Assembly (NCBI GenBank): GCA_003931895.1
Contig: RRZV01000071.1
Coordinates: 45,895-109,894, forward strand
Length of the DNA: 64,000 nt
From: Mesohalobacter salilacus
GTDB taxonomy: Bacteria > Bacteroidota > Bacteroidia > Flavobacteriales > Flavobacteriaceae
Direction: 5' to 3'
Shown here: positions 26,691 through 34,682 of the stretch, in pieces
How the letters are laid out: every line of letters starts with the position of its first letter
Numbering within the stretch: the first letter of the stretch is position 1
Program-made: the position numbers and the translations under genes
The notes under the pieces: generated by a model
What the model saw: the letters and a program-made list of their open reading frames with translations, nothing else
What the model was told of the DNA's origin: nothing
The model's database searches: none

Positions 26691-26719
26691 TTTGAACCCC
26701 CTAAAATATTATACTTTTG
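26691..26719 (+). promoter_or_regulatory. Candidate promoter of the thiamine-binding/pnuC operon
   Basis: TTTG at 26691-26694 and TACTTTTG at 26712-26719 with a 17-base spacer match the Bacteroidota promoter consensus. The -7 box ends 11 bases before the ATG at 26731, leaving only a few bases of leader. Confidence 0.5.
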
Positions 26720-26730
26720 AATAAAAAACT

Positions 26731-26991
26731 ATGGATATTTCCGTTGAATTGACGTTTTCACCACTTCAAGATGACTTTGAACCTCCAATCATCAATTTGA
26801 TTACAGCATTAAGAAATAGCGGATTACATATTAAAGAGAATCCACTAAGCACACAAGTTTATGGTGAATATCAAGAAGTCATGAAAATCTTAAATACTGA
26901 AATCAATACGGCTTTAGAGGCTGTCAATCACGGTGTATTGTATATGAAAATTGTAAAATCCAATCGAAAAGACTATGAACCTGATTTTTGA
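26731..26991 (+). CDS. Thiamine-binding protein (MTH1187/YkoF-like)
   Basis: The 86-residue protein is a single ferredoxin-like domain of the PF01910 type: MDISVELTFSPLQDD at the N-terminus, a helix (PPIINLITALRNSG), and the strand YGEYQEVM before the second helix. The family is cytoplasmic; YkoF binds thiamine, and other members are of unclear ligand. It overlaps pnuC by 17 bases, so the two are coupled. The pairing supports, but does not prove, that the transported vitamin is thiamine. Confidence 0.75.
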   Translation: MDISVELTFSPLQDDFEPPIINLITALRNSGLHIKENPLSTQVYGEYQEVMKILNTEINTALEAVNHGVLYMKIVKSNRKDYEPDF

Positions 26992-27616
26992 ATGGTTTTT
27001 TCAACAATACGAAAACACGCCTCAACACTTAGTTGTACTTGAAATTATTGGTAGCTTATTTGGCTTAATGAGTGTTTGGTTTTCAAAGCGAGACAACATT
27101 TTAGTATTTCCAACAGGCATTATCAGCACAGCTATTTTTGTTTATATTTTATCGATATATGGGTTACTTGGCGATATGATGATTAATGCTTATTATTTTA
27201 TTATGAGTATTTACGGTTGGTATGTTTGGACACAAAAAGTCGATGGAAACTACTTTATTCCTATTACTAAATTGCAGACAAAACGAGAATATCAAATCTC
27301 TGTATTCATTTTTGTTGCCACGCTGATATTTGTTACTGTTGTTTATAGCGTTTTTGATAAATGGAATTCTTGGACGGCCTATGTTGATACCTTTACAACA
27401 GCAGTTTTCTTTTTGGGGATGTGGCTAATGGCCAAGAAAAAACTTGAAAATTGGCAACTGTGGATTTTAGGTGATATCATTTCAATACCTTTGTATCTAT
27501 ATAAAGGCTTAGTGTTTTCTGCATTTCAATATGCTATTTTTACAATTATAGCCATCTACGGTTACAACGCATGGAAAAAACAGCTCAACAAACCCAAAGC
27601 CAACTTATTAAAGTAG
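26975..27616 (+). CDS. PnuC-family vitamin transporter
   Basis: The 213-residue protein has about seven membrane helices. PnuC-family landmarks: SIYGWYVWTQKVDGN, WNSWTAYVDTFTTAVFF and the end LENWQLWILGDIISIPLYLYKG. PnuC proteins are facilitators for nicotinamide riboside; PnuT and PnuX relatives carry thiamine or riboflavin. The upstream thiamine-binding gene suggests thiamine, while the downstream NadR-like kinase suggests nicotinamide riboside. The sequence alone does not settle it. It overlaps both neighbours (17 and 46 bases). Confidence 0.88.
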   Translation: MNLIFEWFFQQYENTPQHLVVLEIIGSLFGLMSVWFSKRDNILVFPTGIISTAIFVYILSIYGLLGDMMINAYYFIMSIYGWYVWTQKVDGNYFIPITKLQTKREYQISVFIFVATLIFVTVVYSVFDKWNSWTAYVDTFTTAVFFLGMWLMAKKKLENWQLWILGDIISIPLYLYKGLVFSAFQYAIFTIIAIYGYNAWKKQLNKPKANLLK

Positions 27617-28149
27617 TGTTTTACGGCCCAGAATCCACTGGTAAAACTACGCTTGCTAAAACTTTAGCTGAACAATACCATACACAGTGGGTGCCAGAAT
27701 TTGCTAGAGATTATCTTCAAGATAAATACAACAAAACAGGTAAAGCCTGCGAAGCCTCTGATATTATGCCTATAGCTGAAGGACAAAAGGCTTTAGAAAA
27801 TCAAAGAGCCAAAATATCACAACAATATTTATTTTGTGATACTAACCTTTTAGAAACTTATGTTTATGCCCGAGTGTATTTTCCTGACAAAGATTTTTCA
27901 AGATTAAAATCTATGGCTTTGAGCCACGATTATGATTATTACTTTTTAACAGACATTGATACACCTTGGGAAGCTGACGACTTAAGAGATAAACCCAATG
28001 AAAGACAAGAAATGTTTGAGGTTTTTAAAAACTATTTAACTAAATACGAAAAAAAATTTTATATTTTAAGAGGCAATTTGAATGAGCGAATATCAAAAGT
28101 CAACACAATACTACAAACCAATAATTATGCAACTTCCTCAAAAAGATAA
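27571..28149 (+). CDS. NadR-like P-loop kinase (ribosylnicotinamide-kinase type)
   Basis: A 192-residue P-loop protein with Walker A GPESTGKT at 19-26 and the NadR-type WVPEFARDYLQDKY near 42-55, then FCDTNLLETYVYARVYF. It matches the C-terminal kinase domain of NadR without the adenylyltransferase or repressor parts. It would phosphorylate the imported riboside and so trap it in the cell. The start overlaps pnuC by 46 bases, which is long; a later GTG at 27616 would leave too little before Walker A. Confidence 0.82.
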   Translation: MEKTAQQTQSQLIKVVFYGPESTGKTTLAKTLAEQYHTQWVPEFARDYLQDKYNKTGKACEASDIMPIAEGQKALENQRAKISQQYLFCDTNLLETYVYARVYFPDKDFSRLKSMALSHDYDYYFLTDIDTPWEADDLRDKPNERQEMFEVFKNYLTKYEKKFYILRGNLNERISKVNTILQTNNYATSSKR

Positions 28150-29647
28150 AACCCTTATTGAAACCAAAGGGATTTCAGAGACTCAACTATCAGATCAACT
28201 TGAAACTTTTCAAAATGGTATTCCATTTGTGAAAATTTTAGATTATGCTCATCTCGGAAAAGGGATTAAACAATTGAGTGATCAAGATAAAAATGAGTAC
28301 TATCAATTTTATGAAAACTCAAATATAAAAGTGATCAAGTTTATTCCTGCAAGTGGTGCAGCATCACGAATGTTTCGACTTTTGCATCAATTTCTAGACG
28401 AAGTTGAAATCAATGAGAAAAAAATTCAAGCTTTATTGAAAACTGAAGAATTTCTACCTCTTAACCCTTTAATACATCAAATCGATAGGCTGGCATTTTA
28501 TGAGCAAGCAAAACAACTATCAAAGCAGTCTAGTCAAAATTTTGAAAATTATTCGCAAGCCGAGCAGGCGGTGCTGATTTTAAAAACCGCTCTATCTGAA
28601 AAAGGCCTAAATCTTGATGCTTTACCTAAAGGCTTAATTCCTTTTCACAATTATGGTGATAAAATTTTTACGCCTTTTGAAGAACATCTTGAAGAAGCTA
28701 AATCTTATACGATTAAAAATAATAATGCACAACTCCACTTCACCATTTCGGAAGAACATGAGAATAATTTTATAGCTACATTAAAGCAGTATTTAAAATC
28801 TCATAATAAAGAAAATATTGATTTTGAAGTTAATTTTTCATATCAAAAACCTTCAACAGATACAGTAGCTGTTAACCTTGATAATACACCTTATAGAGAT
28901 GAAAATGGTCAATTGTTTTTTAGACCTGGCGGTCACGGCGCACTAATTCATAATTTAAATGAAATAAATGCAGATTTAATTTTTATAAAAAATATAGATA
29001 ACGTCTCCAAAAAACAAACTGACAAAAGAATTACAACAGAGTACAAAAAAGTTTTAGCTGGAGTTTTATTAAAATTACAAAATAAAATATTTGGATACCA
29101 AAAGGCTTTAGAGCAAAACCCAACAACTGAATTAATTGAAGAAGTTCAGGTATTTGCTCAAGACAATCTAAATATAAAATCACCTTCTCATAAAGCTTGT
29201 GAACTTTTAAATGAATTACACCGACCAATTAGAGTCTGCGGTATGGTAAAAAATGACGGTGACCCAGGTGGTGGCCCATTTTGGGTTGAAGGTGATAATG
29301 CTGAACAATCACTTCAAATTGTTGAAACTTCACAAGTTGACCCAAATGATGAAAAACAACAACAAATTTTAAAAGAAGCTACACATTTTAATCCTGTCGA
29401 TATTGTTTGTGGGGTAAAAGATTATAAAGGTCAAAAATTTGATCTTAAGGAATTTGTTAACGCTAAACGCGGTTTTATTTGTCAAAAATCTATAGAAGGG
29501 CAAGATATTAAAGCCTTAGAACTACCAGGTTTATGGAATGGAGGTATGGCCCATTGGCACAGTATTTTTGTCGAAGTTCCTTTGTCAACTTTTAATCCTG
29601 TAAAAACAGTGGTTGATTTACTAAAACCTGCACATCAAGACCATTGA
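28127..29647 (+). CDS. DUF4301-family protein
   Basis: I place the start at ATG 28127 (MQLPQKDKTLIETKGIS), 15 codons into the frame that opens at 28082. This reduces the overlap with the kinase gene to 23 bases and matches the usual family N-terminus. The 506-residue protein carries the DUF4301 landmarks IPASGAASRMFR, RPGGHGALIHNL, IRVCGMVKNDGDPGGGPFWV and LPGLWNGGMAHWHSIFVEVP. The fold looks nucleotidyltransferase-like (GAASRMF and GGHG loops), but no activity is known. Position in the vitamin operon may be incidental. Confidence 0.88.
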   Translation: MQLPQKDKTLIETKGISETQLSDQLETFQNGIPFVKILDYAHLGKGIKQLSDQDKNEYYQFYENSNIKVIKFIPASGAASRMFRLLHQFLDEVEINEKKIQALLKTEEFLPLNPLIHQIDRLAFYEQAKQLSKQSSQNFENYSQAEQAVLILKTALSEKGLNLDALPKGLIPFHNYGDKIFTPFEEHLEEAKSYTIKNNNAQLHFTISEEHENNFIATLKQYLKSHNKENIDFEVNFSYQKPSTDTVAVNLDNTPYRDENGQLFFRPGGHGALIHNLNEINADLIFIKNIDNVSKKQTDKRITTEYKKVLAGVLLKLQNKIFGYQKALEQNPTTELIEEVQVFAQDNLNIKSPSHKACELLNELHRPIRVCGMVKNDGDPGGGPFWVEGDNAEQSLQIVETSQVDPNDEKQQQILKEATHFNPVDIVCGVKDYKGQKFDLKEFVNAKRGFICQKSIEGQDIKALELPGLWNGGMAHWHSIFVEVPLSTFNPVKTVVDLLKPAHQDH

Positions 29648-29649
29648 TT

Positions 29650-30051
29650 ATGGATTTTGAGAAAATTCTTACTGAAGTAGAGTTTACGACGGCTTTAAGT
29701 AGTGGGGCAGGTGGTCAGCATGTTAATAAAACTGAGACCAAGGTTAATCTTACTTGGTCAGTAGAGTCTAGTCAAGGTATTGACGATAAACAAAAGCATA
29801 GAATTTTAAAGCGTTTACAACATAAAATTAATAAGAAAGGTAACTTGCAGTTGAGCTGTTCAGACACCAGAAGTCAATATCAAAATAAAAAAATATTAAT
29901 TCAAAAGTTTGAACAAGCACTTAAAGTAGCTTTACTAAAACCAAAAAAAAGAAAAGTTACCAAGCCCACAAAACGTTCTAAACTTAAAAGGCTTGAAAAT
30001 AAAACTAAACAGGCTCAAAAGAAGGCATTAAGACAGAAGCCTGATTTTTAA
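29650..30051 (+). CDS. arfB: Ribosome-rescue peptidyl-tRNA hydrolase (ArfB/YaeJ-like)
   Basis: The 133-residue protein has the release-factor GGQ motif at residues 21-23 (SSGAGGQHVNKTETKV) and a long basic tail (KPKKRKVTKPTKRSKLKR and on) that in ArfB enters the empty mRNA channel. It releases nascent chains from ribosomes stalled at mRNA ends. The frame extends to a TTG at 29644, but I chose ATG 29650, 2 bases past the DUF4301 stop. It lacks the codon-recognition domains of RF1/RF2. Confidence 0.92.
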   Translation: MDFEKILTEVEFTTALSSGAGGQHVNKTETKVNLTWSVESSQGIDDKQKHRILKRLQHKINKKGNLQLSCSDTRSQYQNKKILIQKFEQALKVALLKPKKRKVTKPTKRSKLKRLENKTKQAQKKALRQKPDF

Positions 30052-30152
30052 CAAATCTTATGACTATGATTTTGTATTAAATCTACACTATCAAAAAGTA
30101 AACTTATTTTTATCAATTGGTAGGTAATGATATGATTGTAAGAAATAATTTT

Positions 30153-30160
30153 TATATTTG
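30153..30160 (+). promoter_or_regulatory. Candidate -7 box for the OM protein gene at 30180
   Basis: TATATTTG, a perfect TAnnTTTG, ends 19 bases before the ATG. The nearest TTG upstream (30136-30138) is too close for a consensus -33 element. Confidence 0.45.
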
Positions 30161-30179
30161 GAGCTTCAACTAACAATAA

Positions 30180-30947
30180 ATGAAATTCTTCAAAATAATC
30201 ATCTTAATTGTTTTTATGTGCCTCTTTGTTAGGCAAGCAGAGGCTCAAACTTTTTACGAGCATGAGGTGAGTTTAAGTGCAGGCTTATTTCAATTAAGAA
30301 GTGACTATGGAATAAGTAATGATTCAGAAACAAATTTTGGTAATCAAGGTGTTGCGTTTTCCTTAAACTACTATTACAATACAGCAGCCAGAAGATCGGC
30401 TTCTTATTTTCAACAGCATTTTAAATATAGGCTTAATTTAAGTTATTCAACTGTTAATTTAGAACATTTCGGACCTGATGCCGATGATCCTCGATTAGCT
30501 TCTATGGAAGGTAGCTATGATAACTTTTCAATTGGAAATGGTTTTGAATATTACCCCTTAGGTATTAAAATTAGAAGAATTTATTCCTCTAACTTTTTAG
30601 ATAATTTTTCTCCTTATGGAGGGATGGCTTTTGGAGTAAACTTTGTTACACCTGATGCCACTTCCTCACTCCCTGGAGGTTTAGGTAATCCGGATAATGT
30701 ATTTCCAACTTTTTTGTCTGAAAGTTCAAGTAATGGCATAGACCTTGAAAATTTAGTCTCACTCAGCTTAAATTTTCAATTAGGAGCTCGTTACAAAATA
30801 AATGACAAAAGCGACATCTTTCTAGAAAGCAGCTGGATGTTTTTTGACTCAGACTTCGTTGATGGACTAAGTCCTGTTGGACCTCAGAATAAAAATGACG
30901 ATTGGTCTTGGGGAATAAATGTGGGTTACACTTACATTTTTTTCTAA
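30180..30947 (+). CDS. Outer-membrane beta-barrel protein, THC0290_0291-like
   Basis: The 255-residue protein has a signal peptide (MKFFKIIILIVFMCLFVRQAEAQ) and barrel-like alternating strands ending in an aromatic residue (GYTYIFF). Segments such as FQLRSDYGISNDSETNFGN and FKYRLNLSYSTVNLEHFG recall the flavobacterial THC0290_0291 family, of unknown function. That family name is from memory and unconfirmed. It shares the CTAA stop tetranucleotide with the convergent ABC ATPase gene. Confidence 0.68.
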   Translation: MKFFKIIILIVFMCLFVRQAEAQTFYEHEVSLSAGLFQLRSDYGISNDSETNFGNQGVAFSLNYYYNTAARRSASYFQQHFKYRLNLSYSTVNLEHFGPDADDPRLASMEGSYDNFSIGNGFEYYPLGIKIRRIYSSNFLDNFSPYGGMAFGVNFVTPDATSSLPGGLGNPDNVFPTFLSESSSNGIDLENLVSLSLNFQLGARYKINDKSDIFLESSWMFFDSDFVDGLSPVGPQNKNDDWSWGINVGYTYIFF

Positions 30948-32602
30948 GATGGTATTGCTTCAATAAGTTTTTGAGTATACCCTTTTTTTGGATTTAAATA
31001 CACTTCATCAGCCTCTCCGCTTTCAACAATTTCGCCGTTTTTCATCACAAGTATTCTATCAGAAAATTGTCTTACTACCGATAAATCATGAGAGATAAAA
31101 ATATAGGTAAGATTAAATTGTTCTTTTAAATCTTCAAGCAGATTCAACACTTGGGCTTGAACAGAGATGTCTAAAGCAGAAACAGATTCGTCACAAATAA
31201 TAATTTTTGGTTTTAAAGCCAGACAGCGCGCAATGCCTACTCTTTGCCGTTGACCACCACTAAATTCGTGTGGATAACGATAATAGTGACTCTCTGACAA
31301 ACCCACTGCTTCTAACAAGGATTCAACTTCCTCTTTTAGCTGCTTTCTATTCTTTATAATTTTATGGACTTTCATCGGTTCAGCAATAGCTTCGCCAATG
31401 GTCATCCTCGGATTTAAGGATGAATATGGGTCCTGAAAAATAATTTGAATATCTTTCTTTATTGGCTTTAAGGCCTTTGCTGAAAGTTGCGTTAAATCTA
31501 AGTTGTCATACCATATTTCGCCATCATCAACCTTTAACAGCCCCGTAATTAAATGACCTAAGGTGGTTTTGCCACAGCCTGACTCACCTACTATGCCAAG
31601 TTTTTCGCCTTGATAAATGTCAAAGCTTACATTATTTATAGCCTTAAAATAGGCGTCTTTTTCAAAAAATGAGGATTGTATTTTAAAGCTTTTTACTAAA
31701 TTATTAACCTTAATGACGGGCTTAGAGCGATAAAGGGCTTCATGTCGATTTTGACGTTCAGATTTGCTTTCAAAGTTTTCCTCGAAATGGTTTTCTGAAA
31801 AATCTTTTATCGTTGGTAGCTTTTTGAGTCGTTTTCCAGCTTGAGGTCTTGCCGATAAAAGCGCTTTAGTATATTTTTTTTGTGGATTATTAAAAATCTG
31901 CTCTGCAGTTGCTTGTTCAATAATTTCACCTTGATACATCACTATAATATCATCGGCAATATTTTTTACGAGTGCTAAATCATGAGAAATAAAAATGATG
32001 CTCATTTTAGTTTCCTCTTGTAAGCTCTTTAATAAATCTATAATATCTTTTTGAACACTCACATCAAGTGCGGTTGTCGGTTCATCGGCGATGAGCAGCT
32101 TTGGTTCACAAGCAATAGCCATAGCAATCATGACCCGTTGCTTTTGGCCTCCACTAATCTGATGAGGGTATTTTTCAAAGGATGTTTTTGGCTCTGGAAG
32201 TTTTACTTTTTTAAATAAGCTTATCACTTTTGATTTTGCAGCTTTAGGATTACAGATTTTATGGTTGATTAAAACTTCAGCGACTTGTTTTCCACAAGTC
32301 ATTGATGGGTTTAAAGAACTCATAGGTTCTTGAAAAATCATTGAAATTTCACGACCTCTTAATTTTCTTAAGTGTTTTTTATCTGCAGAGTTCAAAGGTT
32401 TACCATCAAAAAAAAGTTTTTTGTAGGCCAATTGAGCGTTTTTAGGTAAAATGCCAAGAATGGATAAAACGGATAATGATTTGCCTGACCCAGATTCACC
32501 AACAATACCTAATATTTTTGATGGCTTAAGTTGTAAGGAAAAGTTGTTGACAACTGTATTGTTATTAAAACTGATTTTTAAATTTTGAATATCTAATAAC
32601 AT
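30944..32602 (-). CDS. ABC transporter ATP-binding protein with two fused nucleotide-binding domains (oligopeptide type)
   Basis: Two full ABC domains in 552 residues. Domain 1 has Walker A GESGSGKS near 36-43 and signature ISGGQKQR; domain 2 has Walker A GESGCGKTT near 341 and signature FSGGQRQR, followed by DESVSALD. Each is preceded by a peptide/nickel-uptake-type N-terminus (LDIQNLKISFNN; KPVIKVNNLVKSF). The layout matches YejF, GsiA and DppD/F fusions. No permease or binding protein is adjacent, which is common for this gene in Bacteroidota. It follows the exonuclease gene by 5 bases. Confidence 0.93.
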   Translation of the reverse strand: MLLDIQNLKISFNNNTVVNNFSLQLKPSKILGIVGESGSGKSLSVLSILGILPKNAQLAYKKLFFDGKPLNSADKKHLRKLRGREISMIFQEPMSSLNPSMTCGKQVAEVLINHKICNPKAAKSKVISLFKKVKLPEPKTSFEKYPHQISGGQKQRVMIAMAIACEPKLLIADEPTTALDVSVQKDIIDLLKSLQEETKMSIIFISHDLALVKNIADDIIVMYQGEIIEQATAEQIFNNPQKKYTKALLSARPQAGKRLKKLPTIKDFSENHFEENFESKSERQNRHEALYRSKPVIKVNNLVKSFKIQSSFFEKDAYFKAINNVSFDIYQGEKLGIVGESGCGKTTLGHLITGLLKVDDGEIWYDNLDLTQLSAKALKPIKKDIQIIFQDPYSSLNPRMTIGEAIAEPMKVHKIIKNRKQLKEEVESLLEAVGLSESHYYRYPHEFSGGQRQRVGIARCLALKPKIIICDESVSALDISVQAQVLNLLEDLKEQFNLTYIFISHDLSVVRQFSDRILVMKNGEIVESGEADEVYLNPKKGYTQKLIEAIPS

Positions 32603-32607
32603 ACAAT

Positions 32608-33342
32608 TTAAATATAGGTAACTTGTTCAGGCTTTAAAAGGGGTTTGCCTGCAAGTTTTAAAACCACTTGAGCTACAGCAATAACGTCTTTTTCGCAATA
32701 CTTTACAATGCGTTCTAAATTTTTTTCTTCGTAATAAACAGACCTAACTTGACTGCCATCAATATCATCTTTCGGGGAATCTATACCTAAAATTTCAGTA
32801 AGTAATTTTAATGAGGTAAAGTGTTTGTAATCGCCAAATTTCCATAGTTCTAATGTGTCTAAATGTGGCACCTCCCATGGCTTTTTGCCCATAAGATTTA
32901 AAATTTTGGGTAAAGGCTTGCCTTGAATCAATAAACGTCTTGCAATGTAGGGAATATCAAACTCCTTTATATTATGTCCGCACAGTAAACGATTAGAGGT
33001 GTTGTAATGCTTGTGGAGTAGGTTTGAAAAATCTTTTAATATTACATTTTCATCGTCATTATAATAACTTTTGATTCTGAATTCGGGTTCATTTTTTTCG
33101 GTATTAAATATACCTACTGAAATGCAAATAATTTTTCCAAATTCTGCCCAAATCCCAGCGTTTTTATAATATTCAGCAGCAGATATTTCTTCGTCATCTA
33201 TAGCTTCATAACGTCTTTTATAAGCTGATTTTTGGTCCCAAAGTTTTTGTTTTGCAGGACTTAAGTCTTCAAAATTGTCGTGTTCGGGAACGGTTTCAAT
33301 GTCGAGAAATAAAACTTGATTAAGTTTGAGGTGATCAAGCAT
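32608..33342 (-). CDS. Predicted 3'-5' exonuclease (PolB-like DEDDy)
   Basis: The 244-residue protein has the three exonuclease motifs: LFLDIETVPE (Exo I, DxE), GHNIKEFDIPYIARRL (Exo II) and KYCEKDVIAV (Exo III, YxxxD), so it is DEDDy type. It matches the Bacteroidota family annotated as 3'-5' exonuclease or ribonuclease-H-like. The substrate is not known. It is probably co-transcribed with the ABC ATPase (5-base gap) and is divergent from rpsP. Confidence 0.85.
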   Translation of the reverse strand: MLDHLKLNQVLFLDIETVPEHDNFEDLSPAKQKLWDQKSAYKRRYEAIDDEEISAAEYYKNAGIWAEFGKIICISVGIFNTEKNEPEFRIKSYYNDDENVILKDFSNLLHKHYNTSNRLLCGHNIKEFDIPYIARRLLIQGKPLPKILNLMGKKPWEVPHLDTLELWKFGDYKHFTSLKLLTEILGIDSPKDDIDGSQVRSVYYEEKNLERIVKYCEKDVIAVAQVVLKLAGKPLLKPEQVTYI

Positions 33343-33423
33343 AATATTTATTTTGTCAATAAAAATAGAGATAATTTGCTGAATAATAAGCTATGAAAGA
33401 TTTTTTTTAATCAAAAAATAAAT

Positions 33424-33431
33424 TACTTTTG
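33424..33431 (+). promoter_or_regulatory. Candidate -7 box of rpsP-rimM
   Basis: TACTTTTG fits TAnnTTTG and ends 46 bases before the rpsP ATG. The -33 region is T-rich without a clean TTTG. Confidence 0.4.
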
Positions 33432-33477
33432 CAAACCAAATTTAATAATCGGGTCGAGAACCCAAAATTTAAACATT

Positions 33478-34152
33478 ATGCCTTTAAAAATCAGATTACA
33501 GAGACACGGTAGAAAAGCAAGACCATTTTTTTGGATAGTAGCCGCAGATTCTCGTTCAAAAAGAGATGGTAAATTCATTGAAAAACTTGGAATTTACAAT
33601 CCAACAACCAATCCTGCAACCCTAGAGTTAGACTTCGACAATTCTCTGAAGCACTTACTTAACGGAGCACAACCAACAGATACAGCAAGACGTATCCTTT
33701 CTTATAAAGGCGTCCTGTATAAAAAACATTTATTAGGTGGCGTTGCCAAAGGTGCTTTAACTGAAGAAGAAGCTGAAAAGAAATTTGAAGCTTGGATGAA
33801 AGACAAAGAAGGCAAAATCATGGACAAAGCTTCTAAAATTGAAAAGTCAAAAGCAGATGCCAAAGCAGAAGCCTTAGCTAAAGAAAAAGAAGTTAGTGAC
33901 AAAAGAGCTGCTGATGCCGCACCTGAAGAAGAAGTTGCTGAAGAAGAGCCAAAAGCTGAGGAAGAAGTAGCTGAGACTCCAGAAACTGAAGTTAAAGAAG
34001 AGGCCAAAACAGAAGCACCTTCTGAAACTGAGGACAAAAAAGAAGACACTAAAAAAGAAACTTCTGAGTCAGACAACAAAGAAGAAGTTAAGGAGGAAAC
34101 TAAAGAGAAGCCAAAGTCATCTGATAAAGAAGACGAAAAAAAAGAAGCTTAA
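33478..34152 (+). CDS. rpsP: 30S ribosomal protein S16 with long acidic C-terminal tail
   Basis: Residues 1-80 are a standard S16 ([20 protein letters not shown], then [11 protein letters not shown]). Typical S16 is 80-90 residues. This protein is 224. After a conserved Bacteroidota extension (about 80-130) the last ~95 residues are almost only Glu, Lys, Ala, Ser, Thr and Asp, net acidic and surely disordered. Bacteroidota S16 proteins are known to be long, but the length of the low-complexity tail varies. It precedes rimM by 11 bases, the usual order. Confidence 0.96.
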   Translation: MPLKIRLQRHGRKARPFFWIVAADSRSKRDGKFIEKLGIYNPTTNPATLELDFDNSLKHLLNGAQPTDTARRILSYKGVLYKKHLLGGVAKGALTEEEAEKKFEAWMKDKEGKIMDKASKIEKSKADAKAEALAKEKEVSDKRAADAAPEEEVAEEEPKAEEEVAETPETEVKEEAKTEAPSETEDKKEDTKKETSESDNKEEVKEETKEKPKSSDKEDEKKEA

Positions 34153-34163
34153 TATAAAGCCTG

Positions 34164-34682
34164 ATGGATAAAAATGAACATTTTTATCTTGGGACAATTT
34201 CTCGAAAATTTAGCTTTAAAGGTGAAGTTGTTTTACAGATTAATCCTGAATTACAAACTTACCCTAACCATATCAAATCCGTTTTTGTTGAATTTCAGCA
34301 GAAACGGATTCCTTATTTTATAGAGTTTACCAAAGCCCATAAAAAGAGTAGTCTGCGAGTAAAGTTTGAAGATGTTTCTACAGAACAAGAGGCTGAACAA
34401 TTGGTAAAACACGATGTTTATATTTTAAAATCTGAAATTGATTTTGATGAAGAATTTTCTTTAAAAGACCTCATTAGCTTTACTGCTTATGATGAGAATG
34501 ACGAACGCATTGGTAAAATCATAAATCTTAATACCTCTACACCTCAAGCTTTTTTTGAAATTGAATTTAACGAAAAACAAATTCTTATTCCCGCTAATGA
34601 GGATTGGATTGTAGAAATTGACGAAGATCAAAAGGAAATCTTTTTTGAACTACCTGATGGGCTTTTGGATTTGAATGTTTAA
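34164..34682 (+). CDS. rimM: 16S rRNA processing protein RimM
   Basis: Assists maturation of the 30S head and binds S19. The 172-residue protein has the N-terminal RimM barrel (FYLGTISRKFSFKGEVVLQI) and the C-terminal PRC-like barrel (FTAYDENDERIGKIINL, then ILIPANEDWIVEID). Length is normal. It lies downstream of rpsP as in many bacteria; trmD is not next. Its stop shares TTAA with the convergent S9 peptidase gene. Confidence 0.93.
   Translation: MDKNEHFYLGTISRKFSFKGEVVLQINPELQTYPNHIKSVFVEFQQKRIPYFIEFTKAHKKSSLRVKFEDVSTEQEAEQLVKHDVYILKSEIDFDEEFSLKDLISFTAYDENDERIGKIINLNTSTPQAFFEIEFNEKQILIPANEDWIVEIDEDQKEIFFELPDGLLDLNV

Larger units (their letters stand above)
26264..26730. other. Intergenic region with terminator, possible gene relics and promoter
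   Basis: This 467-base gap has one good hairpin (26399-26432) and one good promoter (26691-26719). On the minus strand 26587-26496 encodes a 30-residue signal-peptide-like start (MKHLIICFLLSA, then KTLSITGKI), and 26364-26296 reads TELTNLLCDWRYKAIPDQNT then stop, with stops upstream. Both could be remnants of decayed genes, but this is weak. I saw no tRNA and no THI-box. Confidence 0.4.

Noticed and set aside
26264..26730. A THI-box (TPP riboswitch) before the thiamine-binding/pnuC operon
   Set aside because: I looked for the CTGAGA and ACCTGATC-like blocks in a suitable arrangement and did not find them.
33702..34079. A Ser/Ala/Leu-rich antisense ORF of 125 residues
   Set aside because: It is the reverse of the acidic S16 tail; low complexity creates a long open antisense frame by base composition.
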